From the NCBI RefSeq assembly GCF_003116815.1, contig NZ_QDKQ01000024.1:29699-93698 (forward strand): 64,000 nucleotides of DNA, in the 5' to 3' direction. Under the pieces are notes generated by a model. The model made no database searches. It was given only the letters and a program-made list of their open reading frames with translations, and was not told the origin of the DNA. Below, in pieces: positions 45,168-55,994 of the stretch. The stretch's first letter is position 1. Every line of letters begins with the position of its first letter. The translations under genes and the position numbers were made by a program. Source of the DNA: Caulobacter endophyticus (GTDB lineage: Bacteria > Pseudomonadota > Alphaproteobacteria > Caulobacterales > Caulobacteraceae).

Positions 45168-47429
45168 TCAGTCCACCGTCTCGACCAGACGCTCGACCGC
45201 TTGCGCCTCTTCGGCGGGCAGTTCCGGATCGGCGAGCGCCGCGCACGGATCGCAATCGGGGTCGATCAGCGTGTTCGGATCGTCCAGGGCCGGGAGGTCG
45301 TCGGCCCCTGGCGCCTGCGCCGCTTCGGACGGCCCATGCGCCCCTTCCTGGCCATGGGCTGAGGCCTCCGCTTCCGCCAAAGCCTCCGCCTCGCCCTCTT
45401 CCGCCTGCTGCGGCTTGGCCGTGCGCAGCAGGGCCGGGACCCACCTTGCCGCGACCAGCTGCGGCTCGGCCGCCTCAACCATCTGAGCCTTCTTGAGGCC
45501 CGTCAGACGCGCGGCGGCCTCGGCCGATACGCCGTCCGTGACGGCGGCCAGGACGTGGGCCTTGGTCACGCGGTCGAGGTAGCGCGCGGCGGTGGGCTTC
45601 CAGTAGGCGCGCATGTCCAGGTCGAGCGCCGTGGCCAGGGTCTCGACATGGGCCAGGACCGTCCGGGGCTTGGAGGTCCAGGCTCGCACCCCGTCGAGCG
45701 TCAGGCTCACGCAGTGGGCCAGCAGTGCGGCGCGACTGTCGGCGTCGAGCCCGACCACGAAGTCCCAGAAGTCCTCGGGCTGGGTCGGGGTCTGCCGCGC
45801 CCAGTTGCGGTGACGCTCGGCGATGGCGAGACCGGCCGGGCTCTCGTCGATCCCCTCGCCGAACTCGCCAAGGTCGCGCGAGCCCCAGCGGATATCGAGA
45901 CAGGTGGCGACCCCACCCATGCCGAAGACGCGGCTTGCCAGGGCGTGGACCAAGGCGACCTGGGCCAGGTCGTAGTCCTGGGCCAGGGCGTCGCGCAGGG
46001 CGGCGGTCCGATGGGCGGTCAGTTCGGCGATCACCCGATCCGGCAGGGGCGCGGCGGGATCACCGGCGGGCTCTTCGGGCTCGGCGCTCCCAGGCTCTTG
46101 ATCGGCCCCTTCGTCGCCATCGTCGGCCCCGGCATCGGGGCCAAAGCCGTCTTCGTCGTCCGCGTCCGAGGCGGTCTCGCCGTCCGCTTCGGCCTGCGGC
46201 TCGGGCGCGGGTTCATCCTGCGGCCGCACAAAGCCCCGGTCGATCCGGGCCTCGCCATAGGGGGTGAGCACCACCAGCACCCCGGCCATGGCCTTTTCCT
46301 CGGGGTCGTAGCCGTAGTCGTCGCCTAAGGCCTCGCGTTCGGCGGCGATGGCCTCGAAGCGGGCAGCGACCTCGGGCGGCGGCGGCTCGACGTCGGCCCA
46401 GCGGTCGGTCAGGGCCGCTTCTTCCTGCTCCAGCGCGTCCAGTGCCTCCATCTGCTCGGGCGTGCGCTTGCGCACGTGTTCCCAGATGCGGCGGCAGCCG
46501 TGGCCTTGCGGGAACTCCAGGTGGGCGCTGGCCCACTTCCAGCCCTCGGCGTCACGGATTTCGAGGGCCAGGGCGGCGAGCTTTTCGCCGACGAGCCGGT
46601 CGAGCAGGACGACGTCCTCGACATAGCCGCCGCCGTCGTCGGTGAAGAGATCACGCAGCACCGGCCCGCCCGCCGCCACATAGGTGTCCAGGCCCAGGAA
46701 CTGGACCCGGCGGTCGTCGGCCGCGACCTTGGTCTCGGTCATGGCGCGACGGATGGCGTAGGGCTGGCGATTGTGGGCGGGCATCTGCGCATAGACCTGC
46801 ATCTGCCGCTCTGGGTCGGGATTGACCGCGAACGCGGTCACCTGCTCCAGAGTCAGGGCCTCCTCGCGGTAGAGGTCGAGCAGGGCCGGAGCCACCGCGC
46901 CCAGCCGCAGCCGCTGGCGCACGATGTCGGGCTTGACCCCGAACCGCGCGGCAATCTCCTCGGCCCCGTAGCCTTTGCGCTCGGCAAGGTCCTTGAAGGC
47001 TTCGTACTGGTCGGCCGGGTGCAACGGCTCTCGGCTAAGGTTCTCGTCCATCGACGCCTCGGCCGGGTCGTTTCGTGTATCGACCACGCACCGCACCGGC
47101 GCGCCCTTGGCCAGCGCCTTGCGCTTGGCCAGCAGGCGCAAGGCTTGGCGCCGCCCCTCCCCGGCGCTGACGAGATAGTAGCCGGTGGCCTTGCCGTCCT
47201 TGACCTCGGGCTCGACGACGAGGGGCTGAAGCACGCCCTTGTAGGTGATCGAGGCCGCGCGGGACTCGATCACCTCGGCGCTGTGCCCCACGCGCCGGAC
47301 GTTCTTGGGCGAGGCCTTGAGACGGTTGAGCGGGATGTCACGGACCTCGCCGTATTGGACGACGAGCCCGCCGCTCTGCGGCGCGCTCGTTTCGACCGCC
47401 TGGGCGGCTGGGGTTTGCTGGGTGGTCAT
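45168..47429 (-). CDS. parB: ParB/RepB-family partition or regulator protein
   Basis: 753 residues. The ParB nuclease-like N-terminal domain is RDIPLNRLKASPKNVRRV...VLQPLVVEP...AGEGRRQALRLLAKR, then HTH region with NLSREPLHPADQYEAFKDLAERKGYGAEEIAARFGV. The centre (about 395-460) is extremely acidic, and the C-terminal half is a large helical domain (YLDRVTKAHVLAAVTDGVSAEAAARLTGL). Large ParB proteins of this type mark alphaproteobacterial integrative elements and plasmids; partner ParA is not in this window. Confidence 0.92.
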   Translation of the reverse strand: MTTQQTPAAQAVETSAPQSGGLVVQYGEVRDIPLNRLKASPKNVRRVGHSAEVIESRAASITYKGVLQPLVVEPEVKDGKATGYYLVSAGEGRRQALRLLAKRKALAKGAPVRCVVDTRNDPAEASMDENLSREPLHPADQYEAFKDLAERKGYGAEEIAARFGVKPDIVRQRLRLGAVAPALLDLYREEALTLEQVTAFAVNPDPERQMQVYAQMPAHNRQPYAIRRAMTETKVAADDRRVQFLGLDTYVAAGGPVLRDLFTDDGGGYVEDVVLLDRLVGEKLAALALEIRDAEGWKWASAHLEFPQGHGCRRIWEHVRKRTPEQMEALDALEQEEAALTDRWADVEPPPPEVAARFEAIAAEREALGDDYGYDPEEKAMAGVLVVLTPYGEARIDRGFVRPQDEPAPEPQAEADGETASDADDEDGFGPDAGADDGDEGADQEPGSAEPEEPAGDPAAPLPDRVIAELTAHRTAALRDALAQDYDLAQVALVHALASRVFGMGGVATCLDIRWGSRDLGEFGEGIDESPAGLAIAERHRNWARQTPTQPEDFWDFVVGLDADSRAALLAHCVSLTLDGVRAWTSKPRTVLAHVETLATALDLDMRAYWKPTAARYLDRVTKAHVLAAVTDGVSAEAAARLTGLKKAQMVEAAEPQLVAARWVPALLRTAKPQQAEEGEAEALAEAEASAHGQEGAHGPSEAAQAPGADDLPALDDPNTLIDPDCDPCAALADPELPAEEAQAVERLVETVD

Positions 47430-47932
47430 GGTCTGCCTCCTTGGGCTGGGTTGCAGGCACGCGAAGGGCGCGCCTGAAACCCTGCCAAGCGGCGAGCGCG
47501 GGGGTGCAAACGGAGGGGCGGCTTCGCGGGGACCCGGCTGCAGGGCGTCCCTGCCCGATCGCCAGGCCCGGCCCGCTTCGACCGAAGCTGGGCGGAAGCC
47601 GATCCGAAGTGCGCTGGGGGCGGAGCCCTAAGCCTGCGCGCTCGCGCCGCGAGCGCTCATGACGATAAAGCCTGCACAGGAGCCCCCGCAAAGCGGGTGG
47701 CGGGAGGCGGCGTCGAGCGCCCGGCGGCAGGCCAAAGCCTGCCCCATGGGTCGCGCCCGAGGGAGCGGCGAAAGCCGCGGGACCGAGCGTGACCGCCGGA
47801 TGCTCACCTTGCCTTGAGGCGCGGAGCCCGCCGAAAGGCGGGCCCAGCCGGTCTTTGGACGCAAAGCTGCGTCGGAAATTCCCGTCATGCGTTGATGGCC
47901 AACAGCTGGCTACCGCAGCCCCAGGGACATCG
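47430..47932. other. Large non-coding gap upstream of parB
   Basis: About 500 bp. Several open frames on both strands, none with family support. Sequence is rich in short GC inverted motifs (for example AAAGCGGG.., GGCGGCAGGCC..). It probably contains the parB promoter and may hold decayed sequence or centromere-like sites. Confidence 0.5.
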
Positions 47933-48951
47933 ATGGATATTGCGTCAAACCACCGACTGGCGGCCCTCCTGATCGAAAACGCCGTCGAGTACGCCATCTT
48001 CACAATGGACGACAAAGGTGTCGTCACCAGCTGGAGTCCAGGGGCCGAAAAGATCCTTGGCTACGCGGTCGATGAGATCGTTGGGAAGAACTTCTCGATG
48101 CTGTTCACGGTCTCGGACCTAGCGGCCGGCAGCCCGCCCCAGGAGCTGGCCATGGCGCTGGAGAATGGTCGGGCGGAGGATACACGCTGGCATGTGCGCA
48201 AGAGCGGCGAGCGCTTCTGGGCCAACGGCATGACCATGCGCATCGCTGACAGCCAGCCTCCGGCCCTGCTGAAAATTCTGCGCGACGAGACCCCGGCCAA
48301 GCTCGCCGAAGAGCAGCGGATTCTCCTGCTCAACGAGCTCAACCATCGCATCAAGAACACCCTGACCATCATCCAGTCGATCACCGAACAGACGCTCCGT
48401 TCGGCCAATGTCGATCCCGTCGCCCGGGCCACGCTGACGGAGCGGCTCATGGCGTTGTCCCAGGCCCACAATGTTCTCACCGACGAAAACTGGGCTGGGG
48501 CTGATCTGGAGACGATCCTGCGCCAAGCTCTCGGCGCCCACCTAGGTCCGAACAAGGCGCGCGTTCGCCTCGATGGGCCGGCTGTGAGACTAAGCCCGCA
48601 CCAGGCGGTCGCGATGGCGCTGGCCCTGCATGAACTGGCCACCAACGCGCTGAAATACGGCTCCCTCTCGAACGATGCAGCTTGGTGAACGTGAGCTGGA
48701 ACCTGGCTCACAACGGCTTGGGAGAGCGCAATGTCACCCTGCTTTGGGTGGAGACAGGAGGCCCGCCTGTGACGCCGCCAACGCGGAGCGGCTTTGGAGC
48801 GCGGTTGCTGTCGCGAAGTTTTGCCGAGCAGAGCGGCGGACACGCGCGTCTGGACTACCAGCCTTCAGGACTGAGCTGTCTTCTGCAAATGCCCTTGTCC
48901 GACGATGGCGGAACGCGAGAGCCTTTGCTGTCGCCGAACGCACCGCCATGA
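47933..48951 (+). pseudogene. PAS HWE histidine kinase split by a frameshift
   Basis: The first frame (47933-48688) has a PAS domain (AIFTMDDKGVVTSWSPGAEKI...NFSMLF) and the kinase with His in LNELNHRIKNTLTIIQSI and N box ELATNALKYGSLSND; it stops at TGA 48686-48688. The rest, VSWNL..VTLLWVETGGPP...GFGARLLSRSF, continues in another frame from about 48682 to 48951. A single missing base near 48680 explains both halves. The product lacking the Trp-x-Glu/G boxes would be inactive; a sequencing error is the other explanation. Confidence 0.82.
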
Positions 48952-49188
48952 ATGACGTTCACCTCGGATAAGCCTGACTCGTCCGGCTGCCAATGAGCGG
49001 GCAAGCGGGGTCGCGACCGGCGCGACGTCCCTCGCAAGGCAAGCGGACGCCCGGCCGCAGGATCCGCGGTAGCCCAGAGCTCCACGTCCCGCCGATCGCC
49101 TGTCTTTCCACGCCGTGGCCCTACGCGCCGCTCGGGTGTCTTGTTGGATGAGCGCCGGCCGCAGCTATTGGCGGGAAAGGAGATCGCC

Positions 49189-49479
49189 ATGTCGCATGAC
49201 CGCGTCGCGCCACCCCGCCCGATGGGCTCGCTGCCGTCTACGCGCGCCATTCGGCGCACGGAGTTGCGCAAGATCGTGCCCTTGGCCGACACCACGATCT
49301 ACGAGATGGAACGGCGTGGAGAGTTTCCGCGCCGCTTTCCGCTCACGCGGCGCTGCGTCGTCTGGGACCTTGGCGAGGTCGAAGCCTGGCTTGAGGCCCG
49401 GAAACGCGAGGCTTTCGCCGCGCCTGTCGAGGGCCCTGACGTCCGCGCCCGACGCACTCGCCCCGTGAAAGGCGCTTAG
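49189..49479 (+). CDS. AlpA-type excision regulator
   Basis: 96 residues from ATG 49189, seven bases after AAAGGAG. It has the AlpA signature AIRRTELRKIVPLADTTIYEMERRGEFPRRFPLTRRCVVWDLGEVEAWLEAR. AlpA-like proteins activate or assist integrase-driven excision. It is convergent with the integrase gene (stop-to-stop 63 bp), the common island-end arrangement. Confidence 0.92.
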   Translation: MSHDRVAPPRPMGSLPSTRAIRRTELRKIVPLADTTIYEMERRGEFPRRFPLTRRCVVWDLGEVEAWLEARKREAFAAPVEGPDVRARRTRPVKGA

Positions 49480-49542
49480 CGGCAGCGATACATCGCCGCC
49501 GCCCACGCCACGTCCGGCGGCCCCGCCGCGGCCTGTCCATCG

Positions 49543-50799
49543 TTACGATCGAGGATCGAGGGTCACGCCGTGTGTGGCGGACGGATGGAGCACCGGCGTG
49601 TGGGTCCGCCCGGCCACCCAGGCGTCGATCATGTCAGCCCATTCTTGAAGCATGTGTTTCCGGCCAGCGGCGTACTCGGCCACGTTATAGACGCGGCGCG
49701 AGGTTCTGCGGTCCACGTGCGCCAGACACTTCTCGACCCAGTCGGCCTCGAACCCGACCTCGTTGAGAAGGGTCGAACCGGTTCGACGCAGATCATGGAC
49801 CGTGAACGGCGCCAACGCCTGGCGATTGGCGCGCGCCCGGTCGGCGATCGCCGTGGTCACTCGGTTGAAGGTCGCCCGTGACATGGGCTGGTCAGGCTCG
49901 TAGCGCGACGGCAGCAGGTAGGGGGAATTTCCAGCGCAGGTGCGCAGCGCGATCATGATATCCAGAGCCTGGCGCGAGAGATAAACGTTGTGCGGCCGCC
50001 CGCACTTCATCCGCGCGGCCGGAATGCACCAGACGGCGTTGACGAAATCGACCTCATCCCAGGTCGCGAAAGTCAGCTCGCTCTTACGCACCAAGGTAAG
50101 CAGGATCAGCTTCATCCCGAGGCGAATGGTCGGCAGCGTCGGTACCTGCTCCAAGAGCGGATAGACCATCCGGATCTCCTTCGGCGTCAGCGAACGTTCG
50201 CGCGGCACGAAGGTCGCGATCGAGGCTGGACTGACCTCGGTCGCGGGGTTGTCGATCTTGACGCCGTGTAGCCGCGCGAAGGCGAAGATCAGCTTGATCT
50301 GCTCACGCACATGGATGGCTGTCGCCGGCGCGTCTCGCGCGACGATCTTCTCGCACAACGCCCGAACGTCCTGCGGCTCGATCTCCAGCAGCAGCCGGTT
50401 CTCGAAGACCGACTTGATGTCGCGATCATAGATGCTCTGGCGCATGGCGCGAGTGCTGTCGGCCATGACGCCCTTCTCGAACCATTTAGTCGCCCACTCG
50501 CCAAAGGTCTTGGCGCCGTTGAGGGCCGCCTTGGCGCGCTGCTTCTCGATCATGGGGGAGCGGCCCTCTCGCACCTGGGCGCGCGCGGCCATTGCCAGCT
50601 CCCGGGCCCGCACCAGAGTGATGCCATCGGCCCCGTAGCGACCCAGGGTGACGCTCTCTCGCCGGCCGTTCATTCGGTAGTCCAGACGGAAGGAGATCGC
50701 ACCCGTGGTGGCGACGGTGACGTAAATGCCGTCACGGTCGGCGACCTTGTAAAGTTTATCTCGTGGTTTCAGAGACTTAAGCTTGCTGTCGTTGAGCAT
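49543..50799 (-). CDS. Tyrosine integrase (P4-type)
   Basis: 418 residues. The N-terminal DUF4102/arm domain (FRLDYRMNGRRESVTLGRYGADGITLVRARELA) is followed by a core-binding domain and catalytic domain with Arg in LLTLVRKSELTFATW, His-Leu-x-x-Arg in TVHDLRRTGSTLL, His in CLAHVDRRTSRRVY and Tyr in YNVAEYAAGRK. It integrates/excises the island. Its start is about 330 bp from the guaA 3' end, consistent with guaA as attachment gene. Confidence 0.95.
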   Translation of the reverse strand: MLNDSKLKSLKPRDKLYKVADRDGIYVTVATTGAISFRLDYRMNGRRESVTLGRYGADGITLVRARELAMAARAQVREGRSPMIEKQRAKAALNGAKTFGEWATKWFEKGVMADSTRAMRQSIYDRDIKSVFENRLLLEIEPQDVRALCEKIVARDAPATAIHVREQIKLIFAFARLHGVKIDNPATEVSPASIATFVPRERSLTPKEIRMVYPLLEQVPTLPTIRLGMKLILLTLVRKSELTFATWDEVDFVNAVWCIPAARMKCGRPHNVYLSRQALDIMIALRTCAGNSPYLLPSRYEPDQPMSRATFNRVTTAIADRARANRQALAPFTVHDLRRTGSTLLNEVGFEADWVEKCLAHVDRRTSRRVYNVAEYAAGRKHMLQEWADMIDAWVAGRTHTPVLHPSATHGVTLDPRS

Positions 50800-50841
50800 T
50801 GACGGTCCTCCGAGCGCCCCGAAAGTCGCCGAAAGCGCGCG

Positions 50842-50926
50842 AAAATGCCGTCAGGCCACAAGGGCGCGACGAACGCGGGATTTCGAGAGTTGATTCAGGG
50901 ACTTAGGTTCGAAAAAAATGCCGTCA
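50842..50926. repeat. Two 12-bp direct repeats in the integrase leader
   Basis: AAAATGCCGTCA occurs at 50842-50853 and 50915-50926, 73 bp apart, between integrase and guaA. Such short repeats near the recombination site are typical for integrase arm-binding or excisionase sites; a further partial copy in reverse (TGACGG) sits at 50800. Confidence 0.5.
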
Positions 50927-51007
50927 TGACGTAATTCCGGACGGTATAGCCCCTAAGATCAATTGGGCAAGATCACGCCAACGCCGTTACCGATGCCGCC
51001 AAACGAA

Positions 51008-51035
51008 AAGAGCGCCGGCGATAGCCAGCGCTCTT
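51008..51035 (-). terminator. Intrinsic terminator of guaA
   Basis: AAGAGCGC (51008-51015) pairs with GCGCTCTT (51028-51035). On the minus strand the stem is followed by TTCGTTTGG, so it lies 3' of guaA and ends its transcription. Confidence 0.7.
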
Positions 51036-51150
51036 CGCGGAGAGGAAACACTTATTATTTCAGCACCTTATCGGAATTATCGAGCCTGTTCGGATAGCCC
51101 CTGAAACACGCCCCGTCATTCCCACTCGATCGTGCCAGGGGGCTTGCTGG
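51036..51150. other. Likely island attachment region at the guaA 3' end
   Basis: The last codons of guaA and the following about 80 bp adjoin the integrase leader. The 3' end of guaA is a recognised insertion site of integrase-bearing islands. The guaA reading frame is intact (ends GTIEWE). No second copy of the guaA terminal sequence was seen elsewhere in the window, so the core site cannot be defined here. Confidence 0.4.
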
Positions 51151-52675
51151 TGACGTCGTAGACGACGCGATTGACGCCGCGGACCTCGTTGATGATCCGG
51201 GTGGCGGTCTTGCCGAGGATCTCCCAGGGGAACTCGAAGAAGTCGGCGGTCATGCCGTCGGTCGAGGTGACCGCGCGCAGGGCCAGGACGTTCTCGTAGG
51301 TGCGGGCGTCGCCCATCACGCCCACCGTCTTGACCGGGAGCAGCACGGCAAAGGCCTGCCAAATCTTGTCGTAAAGGCCGGCGTTGCGGATCTCTTCGAG
51401 ATAGATGGCGTCGGCGTCCTGCAGAACCTTGACCTTCTCGGGCGTGATCTCGCCCGGGATGCGGATGGCCAGGCCCGGGCCGGGGAACGGGTGGCGACCG
51501 ACGAAGGCGGGCGCCAGGCCCAGCTCCACGCCCAGGGCGCGGACCTCGTCCTTGAAGAGTTCGCGCAGCGGCTCGACCAGCTTCAGCTTCATGTAGTCCG
51601 GCAGGCCGCCGACATTGTGGTGGCTCTTGATCACGGCCGACGGGCCGCCGCGGGCGGAAACGCTCTCGACGACGTCGGGATAGAGCGTGCCTTGCGCCAG
51701 GAACTGCGCGCCGTCGATCTTGGCGGCTTCCTTGTCGAAGACATCGATGAACAGGCGGCCGATGGTCTTGCGCTTGGTTTCGGGGTCGGAGACACCCGCC
51801 AGCTCGCCCAGGAACAGGTCGCCAGCGTCCACGTGAACCAGCGGGATGTTGTAGTGATCGCGGAACAGGGTGACGACCTGGTCGGCCTCGTTCTTGCGCA
51901 GCAGACCTGTGTCGACGAACACGCAGGTCAGCTGGTCGCCGATGGCTTCATGGATCAGCACGGCGGCCACCGAGCTGTCGACGCCCCCGGACAGGCCGCA
52001 GATCACCTTGCCGTCGCCGACCTGGTCGCGGATCTTCTGGACCATCTCCTGGCGGAAGGCCGCCATGGTCCAGTCGCCCTTCAGGCCGGCCAGGGCCAGG
52101 AAGTTCTTGTAGATCTGCGGACCGTTGACGGTGTGGTAGACCTCGGGGTGGAACTGCAGCGCGTAGATCTTCTTGGCGTCATTGGCGATGGCGGCGAAGG
52201 GCGCGCCGTTCGAGGTGCCCACCACCTCGAAGCCTTCGGGGATGGACGTGACGCGATCGCCGTGGCTCATCCAGACGGTTTCCAGCTCGCCCACGCCGGC
52301 AAGGCCCTGGAACAGCGGGCTCGACTTGCCGATGGTCAGTTCGGCGCGGCCGAACTCGCCGGCGTGGCCGCCCTCGACCTTGCCGCCCAGCACGTCGCAC
52401 AGCAGCTGCTGGCCGTAGCAGATGGCGAGCATCGGAAGGCCCAGGTCGAACAGCTTGCGGCCGATGCGGGGGCTGTCGGCCTCCAGCACGCTGGCCGGAC
52501 CGCCCGACAGGATAATCGCCGAAGGCTGGTACTCGTCGACCATGGCTTCGGCCTTGTCGAAGGGATGAATCTCGCAATAGACGCCCGCCTCGCGCACCCG
52601 GCGCGCGATCAGCTGGGTCACCTGGCTGCCGAAGTCGACGATCAGGACGCGCTGGTGGTGGGGTTCGGTGGTCAT
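51116..52675 (-). CDS. guaA: GMP synthase (glutamine-hydrolysing)
   Basis: 519 residues, full length. Class I amidotransferase half: [16 protein letters not shown], nucleophile Cys in AICYGQQLL, His/Glu in [13 protein letters not shown] pyrophosphatase half: [16 protein letters not shown]; the dimerisation C-terminus ends in [10 protein letters not shown]. It converts XMP to GMP. Last gene of a guaB-MAPEG-rsmB-guaA block on this strand, with 33 bp to rsmB. Confidence 0.98.
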   Translation of the reverse strand: MTTEPHHQRVLIVDFGSQVTQLIARRVREAGVYCEIHPFDKAEAMVDEYQPSAIILSGGPASVLEADSPRIGRKLFDLGLPMLAICYGQQLLCDVLGGKVEGGHAGEFGRAELTIGKSSPLFQGLAGVGELETVWMSHGDRVTSIPEGFEVVGTSNGAPFAAIANDAKKIYALQFHPEVYHTVNGPQIYKNFLALAGLKGDWTMAAFRQEMVQKIRDQVGDGKVICGLSGGVDSSVAAVLIHEAIGDQLTCVFVDTGLLRKNEADQVVTLFRDHYNIPLVHVDAGDLFLGELAGVSDPETKRKTIGRLFIDVFDKEAAKIDGAQFLAQGTLYPDVVESVSARGGPSAVIKSHHNVGGLPDYMKLKLVEPLRELFKDEVRALGVELGLAPAFVGRHPFPGPGLAIRIPGEITPEKVKVLQDADAIYLEEIRNAGLYDKIWQAFAVLLPVKTVGVMGDARTYENVLALRAVTSTDGMTADFFEFPWEILGKTATRIINEVRGVNRVVYDVTSKPPGTIEWE

Positions 52676-52708
52676 CGGGCGGGTCTCCAGCGTGTCGGGG
52701 GCGGGCAG

Positions 52709-53986
52709 TTACGGTGCGTAGGTGGAGCGCTCGAGCACGGCGGCGAAGAAGCCATCCGTACCAGCGCGGTGCGGGGTCAGGCGCAGATAGCCTTCCGGGG
52801 TCACGTGGGTGACCCCGTCCAGCGCGATCGGCCTGGCGGTGAATTCGGGGTGGCGATCAAGGAAGGCCGCGACGCGGTCCTCGTTTTCCTCGGTCAGCAG
52901 CGAGCAGGTGACATAGACCATCCGTCCGCCGGGCTTCACGAAGGTCGAGGCGTCCTCCATGACGCTGTCCTGCTCGATCTGGCGCTTGGCCAATTGATCG
53001 GGCGACAGTCGCCACTTGGCGTCGGGGTGACGGCGCCAGGTGCCCGCGCCGGTGCAGGGGGCGTCGACGAAGACGACGTCGATCTTGCCTTCCAGCCCCT
53101 TCAGCGGCTGGGCCTCTATCGGCGAGCGAATCTGCAGGTTACGGACCCCTGCCCTCTGGCCGCGACGGATGGTGTCCCCCAGACGGCGAGCATCGCTGTC
53201 GTGGGCGAAGATCTGGCCGCTGTTGCCCATGGCGGCGGCGAGCGCGAGGGTCTTGCCCCCGCCGCCGGCGCAGAAGTCCAGCACCTGCTTGCCCTTGACC
53301 TCGCCGGCCACGGCGGCGGCGATCTGCGAGCCCAGGTCCTGGACCTCGAACCAGCCCTTGGAGAAGGCCGGCACGGCTTCTACTGAGGGCGTGCGGTCGG
53401 CGGCGGCGGGCGCGGGGATGCGGAAGGCGTTGGGCAGGATCCCCGCCGGCGCGGCGTTGATCGGGGCCAGGGCCTTGGCCCCGCGCTCGGGGTCGGTCTT
53501 CAGGCTGTTGATCCGCAGGTCGACCGGCGCGCGCTCGGACAGCGCGGCCATCTCGGCCGCCTGCTCGGCGCCCAGGGCGCGGGCCAGATGCGGTTCCAGC
53601 CAGTCGGGATAGTCGCCCGCCACCGGCGCGGGCGCGCCGTCCAGCGAGACGGGATCCTTCAGGCGGGCCTGTTCGGCCTCGGTCAGTGCGCCAAAGCCGT
53701 GCTCTTCCGAGGCGGCTTCAGCAATACGTTCGGCCGGCCACCTCCAGGTGAAGGCCAGGACGCCCAGCACCACGCCCCGCGCGGTGGCGTCGCCCATCAT
53801 CCAGCCCAACGAGCGCTTGCGGCGCAGCGCGTCGAGCACCAAACCCGAGACGAAGGCCCGGTCCTTGGAGCCGGCGTAGCGGGCGGCCTCGCCCCAGCGC
53901 TTGAGCGCCATCTTCACCGGAAAATGCCGCGTCTCGATCTCGGTCAGAACCTCGATCGCCGCGGAAACCCGCCCTCCGTCACGCAT
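52709..53986 (-). CDS. rsmB: 16S rRNA m5C methyltransferase, RsmB/Sun family
   Basis: 425 residues. The N-terminal NusB-like helical part (EVLTEIETRHFPVKMALKRW...DRAFVSGLVLDALRR) precedes the methyltransferase with VLDFCAGGGGKTLALAAAM (SAM motif), FVDAPCTGAGTWRRHPDAKWR (Cys, motif IV) and VYVTCSLLTEENED (catalytic Cys, motif VI). It methylates a cytosine of 16S rRNA. Gap of four bases to the MAPEG gene. Confidence 0.92.
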   Translation of the reverse strand: MRDGGRVSAAIEVLTEIETRHFPVKMALKRWGEAARYAGSKDRAFVSGLVLDALRRKRSLGWMMGDATARGVVLGVLAFTWRWPAERIAEAASEEHGFGALTEAEQARLKDPVSLDGAPAPVAGDYPDWLEPHLARALGAEQAAEMAALSERAPVDLRINSLKTDPERGAKALAPINAAPAGILPNAFRIPAPAAADRTPSVEAVPAFSKGWFEVQDLGSQIAAAVAGEVKGKQVLDFCAGGGGKTLALAAAMGNSGQIFAHDSDARRLGDTIRRGQRAGVRNLQIRSPIEAQPLKGLEGKIDVVFVDAPCTGAGTWRRHPDAKWRLSPDQLAKRQIEQDSVMEDASTFVKPGGRMVYVTCSLLTEENEDRVAAFLDRHPEFTARPIALDGVTHVTPEGYLRLTPHRAGTDGFFAAVLERSTYAP

Positions 53987-53990
53987 TGAG

Positions 53991-54386
53991 CTAGATCACC
54001 AGCGCCAGAAGGACCAGGCCAAGGCCCGCCATCGAGGCGACCCAGACCAGGCTGCGAACGACCGGCACGCCGAACGCATAGAGAAAGACATAGACCGCCC
54101 GGGCGCCGACATAGAGCGCGGTTCCGATGCCGGTCAGCGCGCCGAGCCGGCCGCCAAGATAGGCGACCAGCACGGCGGCGACGAAGAACGGGAAGGTCTC
54201 GCGGAAGTTGGCGAAGGCCCTTTCGAGCCTTCCGGCCATGCCGGTCAGCACGACCGGCGTCTCCCGCGACCCGACATTCCACTTCAAGCCGCGCTGGGGC
54301 TGGGCCGCCGCGCTGGCCCACAGAAGGTGGACCAGCCCGATGACGACCGCGACCGCCAGCATCTGCAGCTCGAAGGCCATCTGCAT
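53991..54386 (-). CDS. MAPEG-family membrane protein
   Basis: 131 residues with four hydrophobic helices. Family marks: WASAAAQPQRGLKWNVGSRE and LERAFANFRETFPFFVAAVLVAY (with the Asn-Phe-x-Glu-Thr core), then RAVYVFLYAFG. MAPEG proteins are glutathione-linked membrane enzymes; the bacterial substrate is unknown. It starts three bases after the guaB stop, so translation is coupled. Confidence 0.9.
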   Translation of the reverse strand: MQMAFELQMLAVAVVIGLVHLLWASAAAQPQRGLKWNVGSRETPVVLTGMAGRLERAFANFRETFPFFVAAVLVAYLGGRLGALTGIGTALYVGARAVYVFLYAFGVPVVRSLVWVASMAGLGLVLLALVI

Positions 54387-54389
54387 GGC

Positions 54390-55994
<1,605 letters not shown>

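Larger units (their letters stand above)
23001..50930. mobile_element. Integrated conjugative/mobilizable island carrying a lasso peptide locus
   Basis: Transfer genes at 23001-30247 and DUF736/ParB/AlpA/integrase genes at 42273-50799 are the usual two halves of alphaproteobacterial integrative elements; the lasso locus fills the gap. The integrase is directly next to the 3' end of guaA, a recognised island insertion site. No trbB-trbI mating-pore genes are present where they normally follow traG and the small RHH gene. The left limit is set only by the end of recognisable transfer genes; a matching attachment-site copy was not found within the window, so the true extent may differ. Confidence 0.6.

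Noticed and set aside
47338..48027. 229-residue minus-strand frame around the parB leader
   Set aside because: Overlaps parB's start in another frame and the kinase gene antisense; no recognisable domain.
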